This document shows, piece by piece, positions 53,748 to 62,448 of a stretch of DNA of 64,000 nt. Both the position numbers and the translations under genes were made by a program. Numbering within the stretch: the stretch's first letter is position 1; each line of letters opens with the position of its first letter. The notes under the pieces were generated by a model that did not search any database, was not told the origin of the DNA, and worked only from the letters and a program-made list of their open reading frames with translations. Source of the stretch: an uncultured bacterium (lineage in GTDB: Bacteria; Cyanobacteriota; Vampirovibrionia; Gastranaerophilales; Gastranaerophilaceae); assembly GCA_900553895.1 (NCBI GenBank), contig USFB01000006.1, positions 1 through 64,000 on the forward strand, written 5' to 3'.

Positions 53748-55055
53748 GTGACAAATCCAATTGTAGTAAAAGAGTATTCAAATATTAAACTTGAAGACTG
53801 CGACTTAGTGAAATTGCACCATTATTTGGAATGTAAAAATTTAGGTTCTACTTTAAAAGTTACACCTGACGGAATAAAAACAAAATCTTGGGTTGGAGTA
53901 ATCAAGTATAAAAAAATACATCTGCAAATTTTGCCCAAACTGATTTATACAGAAGAATACGATAACCAAAGTGAAGAAGAAAAAGAGAGTATTAAAGCTA
54001 ACATTCTGCAAAATCTGATTTATATGCTTTCTTTTGTTAAAAAATTGGAAATTAAAACCAGTGATGCTGCAAAATTGTCAACTACAAAAAATCCTTTTAT
54101 TGAGGTTTTGATAAGAGAATTTGCAAAATCTTTGTTTGACTGCTTAAAACGCATTACACCTAAAAAATACATTAGAGAAGAAGAAAATCTAAACTATGTA
54201 AAAGGTAAAATAAAATTTGCGGAAAATCTTCGATATAATTGCATAAATAAGGCAAGATTTTATTGTGAGTATGATGAGTTTTCAGATAACAATATCTTAA
54301 ACCAGCTGTTTTTATTTGTATCAACTTGTTTATACAATATTTCTACCGATAATTACAATAAAAAGCTTCTTAAACTTATAATAAATTATTATAGCGATAT
54401 AACTTTAGTAAGATTTGATAAATTTAAAGCGAACAAAATTAAGCTTTCAAGAAATCAAGAATTATTTAAAAAGCCATTGAAATTGGCAAAAATGTTTGTA
54501 GAAAACACAAGTGTTGATTTATCTAAAAACAAAATTGAAAATATTACATTAATTTGGGATATGAATAAATTATTTGAAGAATTTGTTTTTAAGATTTTGA
54601 AACAAAAAGAAAATGACCTTAATTTAAAATTTACGGCGCAAAAATGCAAACGACTATTCAAAGACAATAAATGTCGAAATACTTATGTTGATATTTTTGC
54701 AGAACCAAATAAAATTTCAAATACCAAACCAGCTAGTCCAGACAAAGCTTCAAAAATAATTATTGATACAAAGTATAAAAAATTAGCTTCAATTGATGAT
54801 TTTTCTAATGCTGATGTTTATCAAGTCTCAACATACTGTTTTATTCACAATGCAGAATCCGCAATACTTATTTATCCGAGATGGAATACTGAAGAACCGG
54901 AAATTTCTGATGCTTGTTTGAACTCTGATATTAAGAATATAAATATCAAATTTAAAACAATAAATTTGAAATACGAAAATTTATCTGAACACCAAAAAGA
55001 AATAAACAAAGAAATTTGTGATATTTTTAAACCAAAAAATGATGTTAAAATTTGA
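53748..55055 (+). CDS. mcrC: McrC-type nuclease subunit
   Basis: McrC is the endonuclease partner of McrB. The 435-residue protein has an N-terminal beta region that contacts McrB (residues 1-90, with WVGVIKYKKIHLQILPKL) and a PD-(D/E)xK nuclease with YVDIFAEP and IIIDTKYKKL (about residues 320-345). The GTG start lies 3 bp after the mcrB stop, so the two are coupled. Together they should restrict foreign DNA carrying modified cytosine. Confidence 0.88.
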   Translation: MTNPIVVKEYSNIKLEDCDLVKLHHYLECKNLGSTLKVTPDGIKTKSWVGVIKYKKIHLQILPKLIYTEEYDNQSEEEKESIKANILQNLIYMLSFVKKLEIKTSDAAKLSTTKNPFIEVLIREFAKSLFDCLKRITPKKYIREEENLNYVKGKIKFAENLRYNCINKARFYCEYDEFSDNNILNQLFLFVSTCLYNISTDNYNKKLLKLIINYYSDITLVRFDKFKANKIKLSRNQELFKKPLKLAKMFVENTSVDLSKNKIENITLIWDMNKLFEEFVFKILKQKENDLNLKFTAQKCKRLFKDNKCRNTYVDIFAEPNKISNTKPASPDKASKIIIDTKYKKLASIDDFSNADVYQVSTYCFIHNAESAILIYPRWNTEEPEISDACLNSDIKNINIKFKTINLKYENLSEHQKEINKEICDIFKPKNDVKI

Positions 55056-55116
55056 CTTTTCTTTAACCATCATTAAACTTTTACTACATCAAACGGATGA
55101 TTTTATAGATATTCAC

Positions 55117-55144
55117 TAAAGCGAATGTTCTATTTATCCGATAC
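55117..55144 (+). promoter_or_regulatory. Possible sigma28 (FliA)-type promoter of the rod genes
   Basis: TAAAGCGA (55117-55124), 12 bp, TCCGATAC (55137-55144), against TAAAGTTT-N11-GCCGATAA: 5 of 8 and 6 of 8 matches. It lies 22 bp upstream of the first rod gene. CGGAT/ATCCG arms flank the region. Confidence 0.35.
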
Positions 55145-55166
55145 AGTATGTAAAAGAGGTACAACT

Positions 55167-55865
55167 ATGCAAATCAACGGCGGTGTAAGATTCTGTGAAC
55201 AAGGCATGAAAGCTTCTATAAGGGCAATGCATGTTCAAAGTGAAATTTTAGGAATGATTAATGAAAACGTGGCAGGTTTCGATAAAGTCGGTTTTCAAAG
55301 GCGCGAACCAGTTGTTTCGTCTTTCACTGAATATATTGGTATACACGGACTTTCGAGCACGGTAGATGACCAAGTCGGTCGTATCATGGTATCAAAAAAT
55401 CCGCTTGACATTTCAATGGCAAATAAAGGTTATTTTCAAGTTCAAACACCACAAGGCGTACAGCTTACGCGTGATGGCAGATTTAAACTTGATAAAGCAG
55501 GAAATCTACTAAATTTAGAAGACAATCCTGTTCTTTCAGATGCCGGAATTCCAATAAAATTACCTGTAGTGCCTGATAATGCGGCTCAAGTTGTTGTAAA
55601 CACAAAAGGTAAAATCAGCGTCTTAGATAAAAATTCAAATCAATTAGTTGAAGCCGGTCATTTGGGTATAGTAGACGCCAACGGAATGGCAGTTTTAAAT
55701 CCTGACGTAAAACAAGGTTACAACGAATACTCAAACGTAACACTTCAAAACGAGTTTTTAGCCGTAAAACCGGTTGTAAGAAATTTTGAAGCCAATCGTC
55801 AAATTTTCTTATTAGAAAGTTCAAATTTACAAAAAGTTATAAGCCAATTAGGCTCTGTGTCTTAG
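55167..55865 (+). CDS. Flagellar rod/hook-basal body protein (FlgF/FlgG family)
   Basis: A 232-residue rod protein that assembles outside the inner membrane through the flagellar export gate. I start at the ATG at 55167, which has AGAGG about 7 nt upstream, not at 55125. The family shows in the N-terminal segment, the central GYFQVQTPQGVQLTRDGRFK and the C-terminal coiled region ANRQIFLLESSNLQKVISQL. The usual NLANxxTxGFK near the start is altered to NENVAGFDKVGFQ. FlgF versus FlgG cannot be settled. First gene of the rod operon. Confidence 0.85.
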   Translation: MQINGGVRFCEQGMKASIRAMHVQSEILGMINENVAGFDKVGFQRREPVVSSFTEYIGIHGLSSTVDDQVGRIMVSKNPLDISMANKGYFQVQTPQGVQLTRDGRFKLDKAGNLLNLEDNPVLSDAGIPIKLPVVPDNAAQVVVNTKGKISVLDKNSNQLVEAGHLGIVDANGMAVLNPDVKQGYNEYSNVTLQNEFLAVKPVVRNFEANRQIFLLESSNLQKVISQLGSVS

Positions 55866-55875
55866 GAGGTAAACT

Positions 55876-56589
55876 ATGTATAGCATGCAAGCAGTAGTTA
55901 GAAAAAGTATAAACAACGCAACAATGCAATTTGAAAAACTCGGTTATGTAGCAAATAACCTTGCAAATTATAATACAGCGGCTTATAAAACTTCTCGTTT
56001 TGAACAAATTCTTAGAGAAGATGGATATATTGACGGTGCAATAAGAACAAACGCATTGCAAGGTTCTATTAGAATAAGCAAAAATCCTTATGATATCGCA
56101 ATTGAAGGCGAAGGATATATTCCTGTTGTTTCAGAAGATGGCGAGATTCAATACACAAGAGATGGTGCTTTAAAACGCGGTGCTAACGGATATTTGATGA
56201 CCGTTGATGATTGGATGGTAGGCGATGGTATTAAAATTCCTGCAAACTCATACAGATTTGAAGTTCGACCAAACGGCGATGTAATCAACTATGATAAAGC
56301 AGGTTCTTTGCCTGAAAAAATCGGTACAATTCCAATTGTTCAGTTTGATTGCCCTGAAGCCTTAGAACAAGGTCACAATAACAAAATGGTTTACAATGAT
56401 GAATCAGGTGCACCAAAGATTATTAAGGATTCTGAAAATATCAGACAATATGCAACAGAGGTTTCAAATACAAATATCTACGATGAAATCAACGATATGA
56501 TGAGATTGAATACTTCAATGATTGCGAGTTTGAACTTGATGAAGGTTGCTGACGATATGTACAACAAGGCAATCAATATTAGAGAATAG
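55876..56589 (+). CDS. Flagellar rod/hook-basal body protein (FlgF/FlgG family), second copy
   Basis: A 237-residue rod protein. N-terminal text VANNLANYNTAAYKTSRFEQ is the conserved rod motif, followed by the central GEGYIPVVSEDGEIQYTRDG and the C-terminal coiled part. AGGAGG stands 6 nt before ATG. It lies 10 bp after the previous gene and 12 bp before flgB. The two paralogues probably are the FlgF and FlgG equivalents, forming the proximal and distal rod. Confidence 0.87.
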   Translation: MYSMQAVVRKSINNATMQFEKLGYVANNLANYNTAAYKTSRFEQILREDGYIDGAIRTNALQGSIRISKNPYDIAIEGEGYIPVVSEDGEIQYTRDGALKRGANGYLMTVDDWMVGDGIKIPANSYRFEVRPNGDVINYDKAGSLPEKIGTIPIVQFDCPEALEQGHNNKMVYNDESGAPKIIKDSENIRQYATEVSNTNIYDEINDMMRLNTSMIASLNLMKVADDMYNKAINIRE

Positions 56590-56601
56590 GCAGGATAAAT
56601 T

Positions 56602-56952
56602 ATGACATTTACAGCTTTAGATTCAATGGGTAAAACGGGTTTAATGCTTGATTTGATTTCACAAAGACAACGAGCTTTGGGTTCAAACGTAGCAAACGTT
56701 GACACTCCAGGGTATGTAAGACGTGATATTGATTTCTCACAATACTTAGGTTCAATGAATAGCCCGCTTGAAACAAAATTGTCATCAGAACTTGGGCCAT
56801 CGGGTGTAATTGAAGACAGACGCAGAAGCGAAATTGATATTGCAGAAGAATTGACTGAAATGCAAAAGAACTCGCTTTTGTACACGATGGCAACAAGAAG
56901 AATGTCCAATATTATTACGGAGATGAAGACGGTTATTAATGTTGGTAAATAA
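56602..56952 (+). CDS. flgB: Flagellar basal-body rod protein FlgB
   Basis: FlgB starts the rod on the FliF ring. The 116-residue sequence has RALGSNVANVDTPGYVRRDI near the start and the C-terminal helix NSLLYTMATRRMSNIITEM. It is shorter than the usual 130. AGGA precedes ATG. Downstream the operon is interrupted by a 139-bp repeat before flgC. Confidence 0.92.
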   Translation: MTFTALDSMGKTGLMLDLISQRQRALGSNVANVDTPGYVRRDIDFSQYLGSMNSPLETKLSSELGPSGVIEDRRRSEIDIAEELTEMQKNSLLYTMATRRMSNIITEMKTVINVGK

Positions 56953-56977
56953 TTTCAGAAATTGAAAGTTAATATTT

Positions 56978-57116
56978 AAGGGAATAAGGTACTAGGGCAA
57001 TAAGGGAATAAGAGATTTTAGATTATTGTTTAAGAAAATGCGCATAATAAACGCAATATGAAAATAAAAAATTTAATACCACTTATTCCCTAATTACCTT
57101 ATTCCCCTGTTCCCTT
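56978..57116. repeat. AAGGGAATAAGG inverted-repeat element, copy E2
   Basis: A 139-bp element between flgB and flgC. The left arm reads AAGGGAATAAGGTACTAGGG, then CAATAAGGGAATAAG. The right arm reverse-complemented reads AAGGGAACAGGGGAATAAGG, then TAATTAGGGAATAAGTGG. The arms pair over about 45 bp, with an AT-rich centre and no ORF. Confidence 0.7.
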
Positions 57117-57170
57117 AAAAACAACTGTCAACTCATTCAATTATCGACTAAAAAAAGAAAGAAGGCAAAT

Positions 57171-57614
57171 ATGAGTTTAATGGAATCAATAAATATAGGT
57201 TCAAACGCCTTAAAAGCACACGGTTTGAGATTAGATATCCACGCAAAGAACATTGCAAACGTGGATACACCAAACTATGTCAGACGTATTCCTGTATTGA
57301 ATGCCTCAGAAGATATATCTTTTCACGGTTTGATGAACACTATGAAAGAAGATGTTTTCGGTTCAGGCACTTTGCCTTACCTGCAAGGCGGGGTTGTTTT
57401 TAACGGTTGCGTAGAAGACCCGACAGTCGGTGAAAGAATTTATTCACCCGGACACCCTGATGCTGATGCCAACGGCTATATAAGAGCTTCAAATGTAAAT
57501 GCTATGGTTGATATGGCAGATGCGATTATGGCACAGAGAGCTTATGAAGCCAACCTTGCGCTTGTAAATATTTCAAAATCTATGGCAGCAAAAGCGGTTG
57601 AAATCGGCAGATAG
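57171..57614 (+). CDS. flgC: Flagellar basal-body rod protein FlgC
   Basis: FlgC is a proximal rod subunit. The 147-residue protein has LDIHAKNIANVDTPNYVRR at the N terminus and DMADAIMAQRAYEANLALVN near the C terminus, both conserved. AGAAGG stands about 6 nt before ATG. It is the last gene of the operon and followed by a strong terminator; fliE and fliF are not adjacent. Confidence 0.93.
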   Translation: MSLMESINIGSNALKAHGLRLDIHAKNIANVDTPNYVRRIPVLNASEDISFHGLMNTMKEDVFGSGTLPYLQGGVVFNGCVEDPTVGERIYSPGHPDADANGYIRASNVNAMVDMADAIMAQRAYEANLALVNISKSMAAKAVEIGR

Positions 57615-57631
57615 TTCTTAAGATTATTACT

Positions 57632-57663
57632 AAAAAGCGATACATAAAATGTATCGCTTTTTT
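57632..57663 (+). terminator. Terminator after flgC
   Basis: AAAAAGCGATACA and TGTATCGCTTTTT arms around a short loop, with A- and T-runs on both sides. It may also serve the convergent atpG. Confidence 0.88.
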
Positions 57664-57690
57664 AATGTATAAAACAAATATATTATTTTT

Positions 57691-58605
57691 TTATTTTTGT
57701 ACACCTTGAGCACCTGAAACGATTTCAACAAGTTCTTGAGTGATAGCTGCTTGACGAGCTTTATTGTAATCGATTGTAAGTGTTGTAATCATTTCTTCTG
57801 CGTTGTTAGAAGCTGCAGACATCGCTGTCATTCGAGAAGCCAATTCACTTGCGTTAGCTTCTAATAATGCTTGGTATATCGAATTAGTAATATACATCGG
57901 AACTAACTGTTGCAATACAGAATGAGGTGAAGGTTCAAATTCCATAACAGCATCAAGTTCGTGTGTTTCTGCCTTCTCAACTTTAACAGGTAAAACTTCC
58001 CACTTAACAACATTATAGGACATCATATTATTGAAATGTGTAGTTATAATATCTACACGATCAATTGTGCCATTAACAAAATCTTCCGCAATATCTTCTG
58101 CTATTAAGTTTGCTCCTGTAGCAGTCGGTTCATTTGCAATACTTATATAACCTTTTTTAAGTTCATAATTACCATTCCTATGTTTAAAAGCTGAAATAGC
58201 CTTTTGACCAATCGGATAAATTACAGTCTTAACACCGTTTTGTTCGTTTTCAGCCACTCTTTTTAAAGCTGATTTAATAATGTTAGCATTATAAGCACCT
58301 GCCAAACCTTTATTTGATGTGATAACAAGCAAACCTTCAACTTTTACTTCTCTTTTTCTAAGTAGTTCAGGATAATTACCTAAAGCTCGTTCTACTCTCA
58401 AACCTTCTATAGAATACTCACCATCAACTGTCGCAAGCATTTTTCTGAATAAATGTAATAATTCATCGGAAAAAGGTCTGGCAGCTTTAACAATGCTTTC
58501 AGCTTTTTTTACTTTAGCTGCAGCAACCATTTTCATAGCTTTAGTGATTTTCTTTGTATTTTGTACACTTGATATCCTGTTTTTTATATCTTTTAAATTT
58601 GGCAT
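57691..58605 (-). CDS. atpG: ATP synthase gamma subunit
   Basis: Gamma is the rotating central stalk of F1. The 304-residue protein has the conserved ends KDIKNRISSVQNTKKITKAM and TIDYNKARQAAITQELVEIV. AGGAT stands before ATG. It is the last gene of the atp run and separated from atpA by 737 bp holding an unrelated gene. Whether it is still co-transcribed with atpA is unclear. Confidence 0.95.
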   Translation of the reverse strand: MPNLKDIKNRISSVQNTKKITKAMKMVAAAKVKKAESIVKAARPFSDELLHLFRKMLATVDGEYSIEGLRVERALGNYPELLRKREVKVEGLLVITSNKGLAGAYNANIIKSALKRVAENEQNGVKTVIYPIGQKAISAFKHRNGNYELKKGYISIANEPTATGANLIAEDIAEDFVNGTIDRVDIITTHFNNMMSYNVVKWEVLPVKVEKAETHELDAVMEFEPSPHSVLQQLVPMYITNSIYQALLEANASELASRMTAMSAASNNAEEMITTLTIDYNKARQAAITQELVEIVSGAQGVQK

Positions 58606-58628
58606 AATTTATCCTTTTTCTGCTTTAG

Positions 58629-58700
58629 CCCTCTCCTAGGAAGTAGGTAAAATTTTAAGTTGAGCTTTGCGAAACTTAGAAATTCGGGTAAGGGGTTCAA
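58629..58700. repeat. 72-bp direct repeat, copy D1
   Basis: Starts CCCTCTCC and contains AAGTTGAGCTTTGCGAAACT, then AGAAATTCGGGT. Closely matches 59167-59240 in the same orientation; both flank the 58789-59142 gene. Confidence 0.65.
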
Positions 58701-58703
58701 ATT

Positions 58704-58768
58704 AATGGATTGCCACATCGCCCGATTTAGTAGTTGTTCCTCGCAATAACATCACATTTAAAATGTGA
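58704..58768. repeat. Degenerate GGATTGCC/CCTCGCAAT repeat and palindrome
   Basis: GGATTGCCACATCGCCC followed by CCTCGCAATAACATC resembles a widespread bacterial intergenic repeat. At its end ATCACATTT and AAATGTGAT form 9-bp arms with a 1-nt centre (58750-58768). Confidence 0.45.
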
Positions 58769-58788
58769 TGACATTACAAGAATGTATT

Positions 58789-59142
58789 TTATCTCAATTT
58801 TAAATCCATACCCTTTTTAACAAGCAATGTAGCTAACAAAATTAACAACACTGTTTCTAATAATGGGTTTGGAATCATAAAGAACATGAATGATTTTACA
58901 ATTACATATACAAATAAGAAAGCACCAATTAACATAAATGCAATTCTATTAAATCTCCATGCCCCTTCAGAATTGTCTTTGAAGTAGTTTACATATTCAA
59001 CATCCGCTACGTGATGACATTTTGGAGAGTCTTTACATATAAATTCGTTTTTATATTCTTCTGCACATTCCAAACACAAAGCCTTTCCGCAAGCCTTGCA
59101 AACTGCAAACGCATCTCTGTCGTGGTGATTGTAACATTTCAT
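58789..59142 (-). CDS. B-box-type zinc-finger membrane protein between atpA and atpG
   Basis: A 117-residue protein. Residues 3-45 hold a zinc-binding cluster (CYNHHDRDAFAVCKACGKAL, then CLECAEEY, FICKDSPKCHH), as in small bacterial B-box proteins. Then come two hydrophobic segments (about 66-88 and 92-110). I start at the ATG at 59142, with AGGAG 8 nt upstream; the track-type start two codons earlier is a TTG. It is on the atp strand but unrelated to ATP synthase, and flanked by direct repeats. Role unknown. Confidence 0.75.
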   Translation of the reverse strand: MKCYNHHDRDAFAVCKACGKALCLECAEEYKNEFICKDSPKCHHVADVEYVNYFKDNSEGAWRFNRIAFMLIGAFLFVYVIVKSFMFFMIPNPLLETVLLILLATLLVKKGMDLKLR

Positions 59143-59166
59143 AAACAATTCTCCTTTTCTTTTTTA

Positions 59167-59240
59167 CCTCGCCTCTTGCGGGAGAGGGAAGAATTTCAAG
59201 TTGAGCTTCGCGAAACTCAGAAATTCGGGTGAGGGGTCAA
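59167..59240. repeat. 74-bp direct repeat, copy D2
   Basis: Contains GCCTCTTGCGGGAGAGGG, then TTCAAGTTGAGCTTCGCGAA and AGAAATTCGGGTGAGGG. Same orientation and close match to 58629-58700. Confidence 0.65.
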
Positions 59241-59256
59241 CCCTCTTAAAGTTATC

Positions 59257-59283
59257 GTTGGGCAGGTATGCCCAACCGACAAT
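59257..59283 (+). repeat. GTTGGGCA-type palindromic repeat, copy B2
   Basis: GTTGGGCAGGTATGCCCAAC is self-complementary over TTGGGCA/TGCCCAA. Matches the reverse complement of 29035-29061 at 25 of 27 positions. Confidence 0.6.
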
Positions 59284-59309
59284 CTATATGAGCGAAGCGA
59301 ATAAAACTT

Positions 59310-59344
59310 CTTATTCCCTTATTGCCCTATTACCTTATTCCCTT
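59310..59344. repeat. AAGGGAATAAGG element, single arm, copy E3
   Basis: One arm only; reverse complement AAGGGAATAAGGTAATAGGG, then CAATAAGGGAATAAG. It overlaps the first two bases of the atpA stop codon (59343-59345 on the plus strand). Confidence 0.65.
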
Positions 59345-60854
59345 ACAAGGTTTTTGAATAAGCTTCCAGCGCATCCTTCAACGCCTTCATATCATCATCG
59401 CTCAACTTAGCACCTTCATTTAACGCTTTGTTAAGTTCAGACATATTAGCTTCAAAGTATTCAAACCAACCTGTTTTGAACTCGTTAATTTTTTTGTTAT
59501 CAACTTCATCCAAGAAACCTTCGTTTGCAGCGAACAAAATAGTAACTTGTTGTGCAACAGAAAGTGGTTTGTATTGAGGTTGCTTAAGAACTTCTGTAAG
59601 TTTTTGACCTCTCAAAAGTTGTTTCTTTGTTGCTGCGTCTAAATCAGATGCAAACTGCGCGAACGCTTCTAATTCTCTGAATTGAGCCAAGTCCAAACGC
59701 AACTTACCTGCAACTTGTTTAATACCCTTAGTTTGAGCAGCACCACCTACACGTGATACAGAAATACCGGCGTTAATAGCAGGTCTTACACCAGAGTTGA
59801 ACAAAGCTGTTTCCAAGAAAATTTGACCGTCTGTAATTGAAATTACGTTAGTCGGAATGTACGCAGAAACGTCGCCGGCTTGTGTTTCAATAATAGGAAG
59901 TGCTGTAATACTACCACCGCCCAATTCATCAGAAAGTTTAACTGCTCTTTCCAACAATCTTGAGTGAAGATAGAATACATCACCAGGGTAAGCTTCACGT
60001 CCAGGTGGTCTTTTAAGAAGTAATGACATTGCACGATAAGCCTGAGCGTGTTTAGTCAAATCATCATAAACGATAAGAACGTGTTTACCTTGTTCCATAA
60101 ATTCTTCTGCAATCGCAACACCTGCAAATGGTGCGATGTATTGCAACGGTGCAGGTTCATTAGCTGTTGCTGATACAATGATTGAATAATCCATTGCACC
60201 ATGTTTTTCTAAAGTTTTTGCCAATTGAGCAACAGTAGATGCTTTTTGACCGATTGCAACATAAATACAGATTACATCTCCGCCTTTTTGGTTCAAAATT
60301 GTATCAATAGCAATAGCAGTTTTACCGGTTTGTCTATCGCCGATAATCAATTCTCTTTGACCTCTACCAATCGGAGTTAAAGCGTCAATTGCAGTCAAAC
60401 CTGTTTGAAGCGGTTGGTGAACTGATTTTCTTGCAACAATACCCGGAGCAACTCTTTCAATCGGACGAGTTTTATCTGTAATAATTTCACCCTTGCCATC
60501 AATTGGACGACCTGTCGGGTTAATAATTCTACCGATAAGCGCGTCACCAACAGGAACTGATGCGATTCTGCCGGTTGTCTTAACTGTCATACCTTCTTTA
60601 ATATGAATATAATCACCTAAGATTACGACACCAACATTGTCTTCTTCAAGGTTTAAAGTAATACCCAAAGTGCCTTTTCCGTCTTCAAATTCTACAAGCT
60701 CGTTAGACATTACGTTTCTAAGTCCGTAAATTCTCGCAATACCGTCACCTACTTCCAGTACACTTCCGATATTGGATACTTCAGCCTTAGCTTCATAATT
60801 TCTGATATTCTCTTTAAGAATTGAGCTAATTTCATCAGGATTTATAACTGCCAT
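59343..60854 (-). CDS. atpA: ATP synthase alpha subunit
   Basis: Alpha forms the non-catalytic nucleotide sites of F1. The 503-residue protein has Walker A GDRQTGKT (172-179), the YDDLTKHAQAYR block and the PGREAYPGDVFYLHSRLLER signature. AGGAT stands before ATG. It follows atpH after 3 bp. The stop codon overlaps an interspersed repeat, and the last residues (AYSKTL) are shorter than in cyanobacteria, though within normal variation. Confidence 0.97.
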   Translation of the reverse strand: MAVINPDEISSILKENIRNYEAKAEVSNIGSVLEVGDGIARIYGLRNVMSNELVEFEDGKGTLGITLNLEEDNVGVVILGDYIHIKEGMTVKTTGRIASVPVGDALIGRIINPTGRPIDGKGEIITDKTRPIERVAPGIVARKSVHQPLQTGLTAIDALTPIGRGQRELIIGDRQTGKTAIAIDTILNQKGGDVICIYVAIGQKASTVAQLAKTLEKHGAMDYSIIVSATANEPAPLQYIAPFAGVAIAEEFMEQGKHVLIVYDDLTKHAQAYRAMSLLLKRPPGREAYPGDVFYLHSRLLERAVKLSDELGGGSITALPIIETQAGDVSAYIPTNVISITDGQIFLETALFNSGVRPAINAGISVSRVGGAAQTKGIKQVAGKLRLDLAQFRELEAFAQFASDLDAATKKQLLRGQKLTEVLKQPQYKPLSVAQQVTILFAANEGFLDEVDNKKINEFKTGWFEYFEANMSELNKALNEGAKLSDDDMKALKDALEAYSKTL

Positions 60855-60857
60855 ATC

Positions 60858-61415
60858 CTATCCTTTCATTATCTTCTTACTTAAATTATCCAATTTATGT
60901 CTGATACTATTATCAATGATTGTTTCATTAATATTAAATACCAAACCAGCAATAATGTTATTATCAACAGTCCAATTAACAATAACATTTTTCTTCAATT
61001 TATCTGCAATCCTATTTCTGATGTCATTTTTTCTGTCATCGCTTAAATCAATTGCAGAAGTTACGCCCACTCTTACAACATTATTTTCTTCTTCGAATTC
61101 TTTTTGAAATTCTTTAGCAATTTCGCCTATAATATTAACTCTTTTTTTCAAATTCAAAGCTATCAAAAAGTTGTATACAATTGGCATCAAATTATTTTGG
61201 AATAATTTACACAAAATAATTTGTTTTTCTTCAATAGAAATTGAAGGATTATTAATTACGTTGGAAAGTTCAGCAGAAGAGCGAATATTTTCATCCACTT
61301 CTTTTAAATCATCCAAAATATCTACTTTTGAGATACCTTGATTTTCGTTCGCCAACTCCATAAGAGCTTTCGCCCATCTTTTTGCAATTAATTCAGAATT
61401 TTGAGAAACCTTCAT
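60858..61415 (-). CDS. atpH: ATP synthase delta subunit
   Basis: Delta (OSCP) joins the b/b' stalk to the top of F1. The 185-residue protein shows the family layout: N-terminal helical bundle (IAKRWAKALMELANE) and C-terminal beta/helix part ending IDNSIRHKLDNLSKKIM. It lies 3 bp before atpA and 21 bp after atpF. Confidence 0.88.
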   Translation of the reverse strand: MKVSQNSELIAKRWAKALMELANENQGISKVDILDDLKEVDENIRSSAELSNVINNPSISIEEKQIILCKLFQNNLMPIVYNFLIALNLKKRVNIIGEIAKEFQKEFEEENNVVRVGVTSAIDLSDDRKNDIRNRIADKLKKNVIVNWTVDNNIIAGLVFNINETIIDNSIRHKLDNLSKKIMKG

Positions 61416-61436
61416 TTTCCTTTACCTTTCAAAAGT

Positions 61437-61952
61437 CTAGCTCTTATAACTATTTAGAGCTTCCAAACTTTCATCAATTAATTTTTGGTGTAAATCATAA
61501 TTGTTGTTTAATTCGTTTACAATATGATTTCTTGCAACTTCAATAGAAGCCTCTGATGCTCTTCTTAAAATATCGTTCTTCAAAAGAGCTGACTTGTTTT
61601 CAACAAGTTTTTTAGAATTTTCTTTAATGCTTTCAACAGTATGATTAGCATCTTCTATAATCTTTTCACCGACAAGTTTTGCATTTTGTTCAGATTTTTT
61701 GATAATTCCGTCGATTTCTTCTTCTACGTGAGAAACCTTTTCTTCAATTCCACGTAAATGAGATTCTGATTCAGATTTCTTACGCTTTGAGTCCTCAATA
61801 TGGTTTTCAATAGCCTTCTTCGCACTTTCTAACTTTGAAGATAAATCTGCTTTCTTAAATATAATTATAAAAACAGCCAAAAATATAACGAAATTGAATA
61901 AATTCGTTCTTCCTATATATTCAAAAAATGCATTTACAGCTTCCATTGTCAA
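61437..61952 (-). CDS. atpF: ATP synthase b subunit
   Basis: One of two different peripheral-stalk subunits. A single N-terminal membrane helix (about 15-32) leads to a long charged helix (KKAIENHIEDSKRKKSESE onward), 171 residues in all. Position after b' and before delta identifies it as b. GGGG stands before ATG. Confidence 0.88.
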   Translation of the reverse strand: MTMEAVNAFFEYIGRTNLFNFVIFLAVFIIIFKKADLSSKLESAKKAIENHIEDSKRKKSESESHLRGIEEKVSHVEEEIDGIIKKSEQNAKLVGEKIIEDANHTVESIKENSKKLVENKSALLKNDILRRASEASIEVARNHIVNELNNNYDLHQKLIDESLEALNSYKS

Positions 61953-61964
61953 ACCCCGTGTTTA

Positions 61965-62435
61965 TTAATGATACAAAATTTCATTTACTTTTTCATTGTC
62001 AAAGCCCTGAACTTCACTTCTATAGCCCAAAATACGTTCTACAATATCATTTGCTAAATCGTTCATCCTAGACTTCAAACCTTCCTTTGTTTCGTTTGAA
62101 ACATTGTTCAACTGCTCATACGCAGCCTTCAACTCATCATTAGACACAGACTGTTCATTTTGAACAATCTGTGCTTTTTTAGATTTATACTCATCAATAG
62201 AATTCAAGTATTCGGAACGTGCAGCATTTCTAGCATCTAACAACTTTTCTTCATGTTGATTAGATAACTCGTCTGCTTTTTTCAAACATTCTTCAGCTTC
62301 TTCTATATTTCCATCGATAAAAGCTTGTCTTTCTCTCACAATCTTTTCCATAGGTGTATATAAAATCTTGTTCATCAAATACACAAAACAAAGAAAAGAT
62401 ACTATTGATACTAAAAATGTTGCATTAAATTCCAT
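61965..62435 (-). CDS. atpF': ATP synthase b' subunit
   Basis: The second peripheral-stalk subunit, a 156-residue protein with an N-terminal membrane helix (about 5-24) and a coiled-coil tail (RERQAFIDGNIEEAEECLKK onward). Having both b and b' is typical of Cyanobacteria and other photosynthetic lineages. It lies 13 bp after atpE and 12 bp before atpF. Confidence 0.88.
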   Translation of the reverse strand: MEFNATFLVSIVSFLCFVYLMNKILYTPMEKIVRERQAFIDGNIEEAEECLKKADELSNQHEEKLLDARNAARSEYLNSIDEYKSKKAQIVQNEQSVSNDELKAAYEQLNNVSNETKEGLKSRMNDLANDIVERILGYRSEVQGFDNEKVNEILYH

Positions 62436-62448
62436 AATAAACTTCTTC

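Noticed and set aside
48904..57116. E-type repeats as CRISPR or tRNA-like elements
   Set aside because: They are single inverted-repeat units with no spacers and no cloverleaf.
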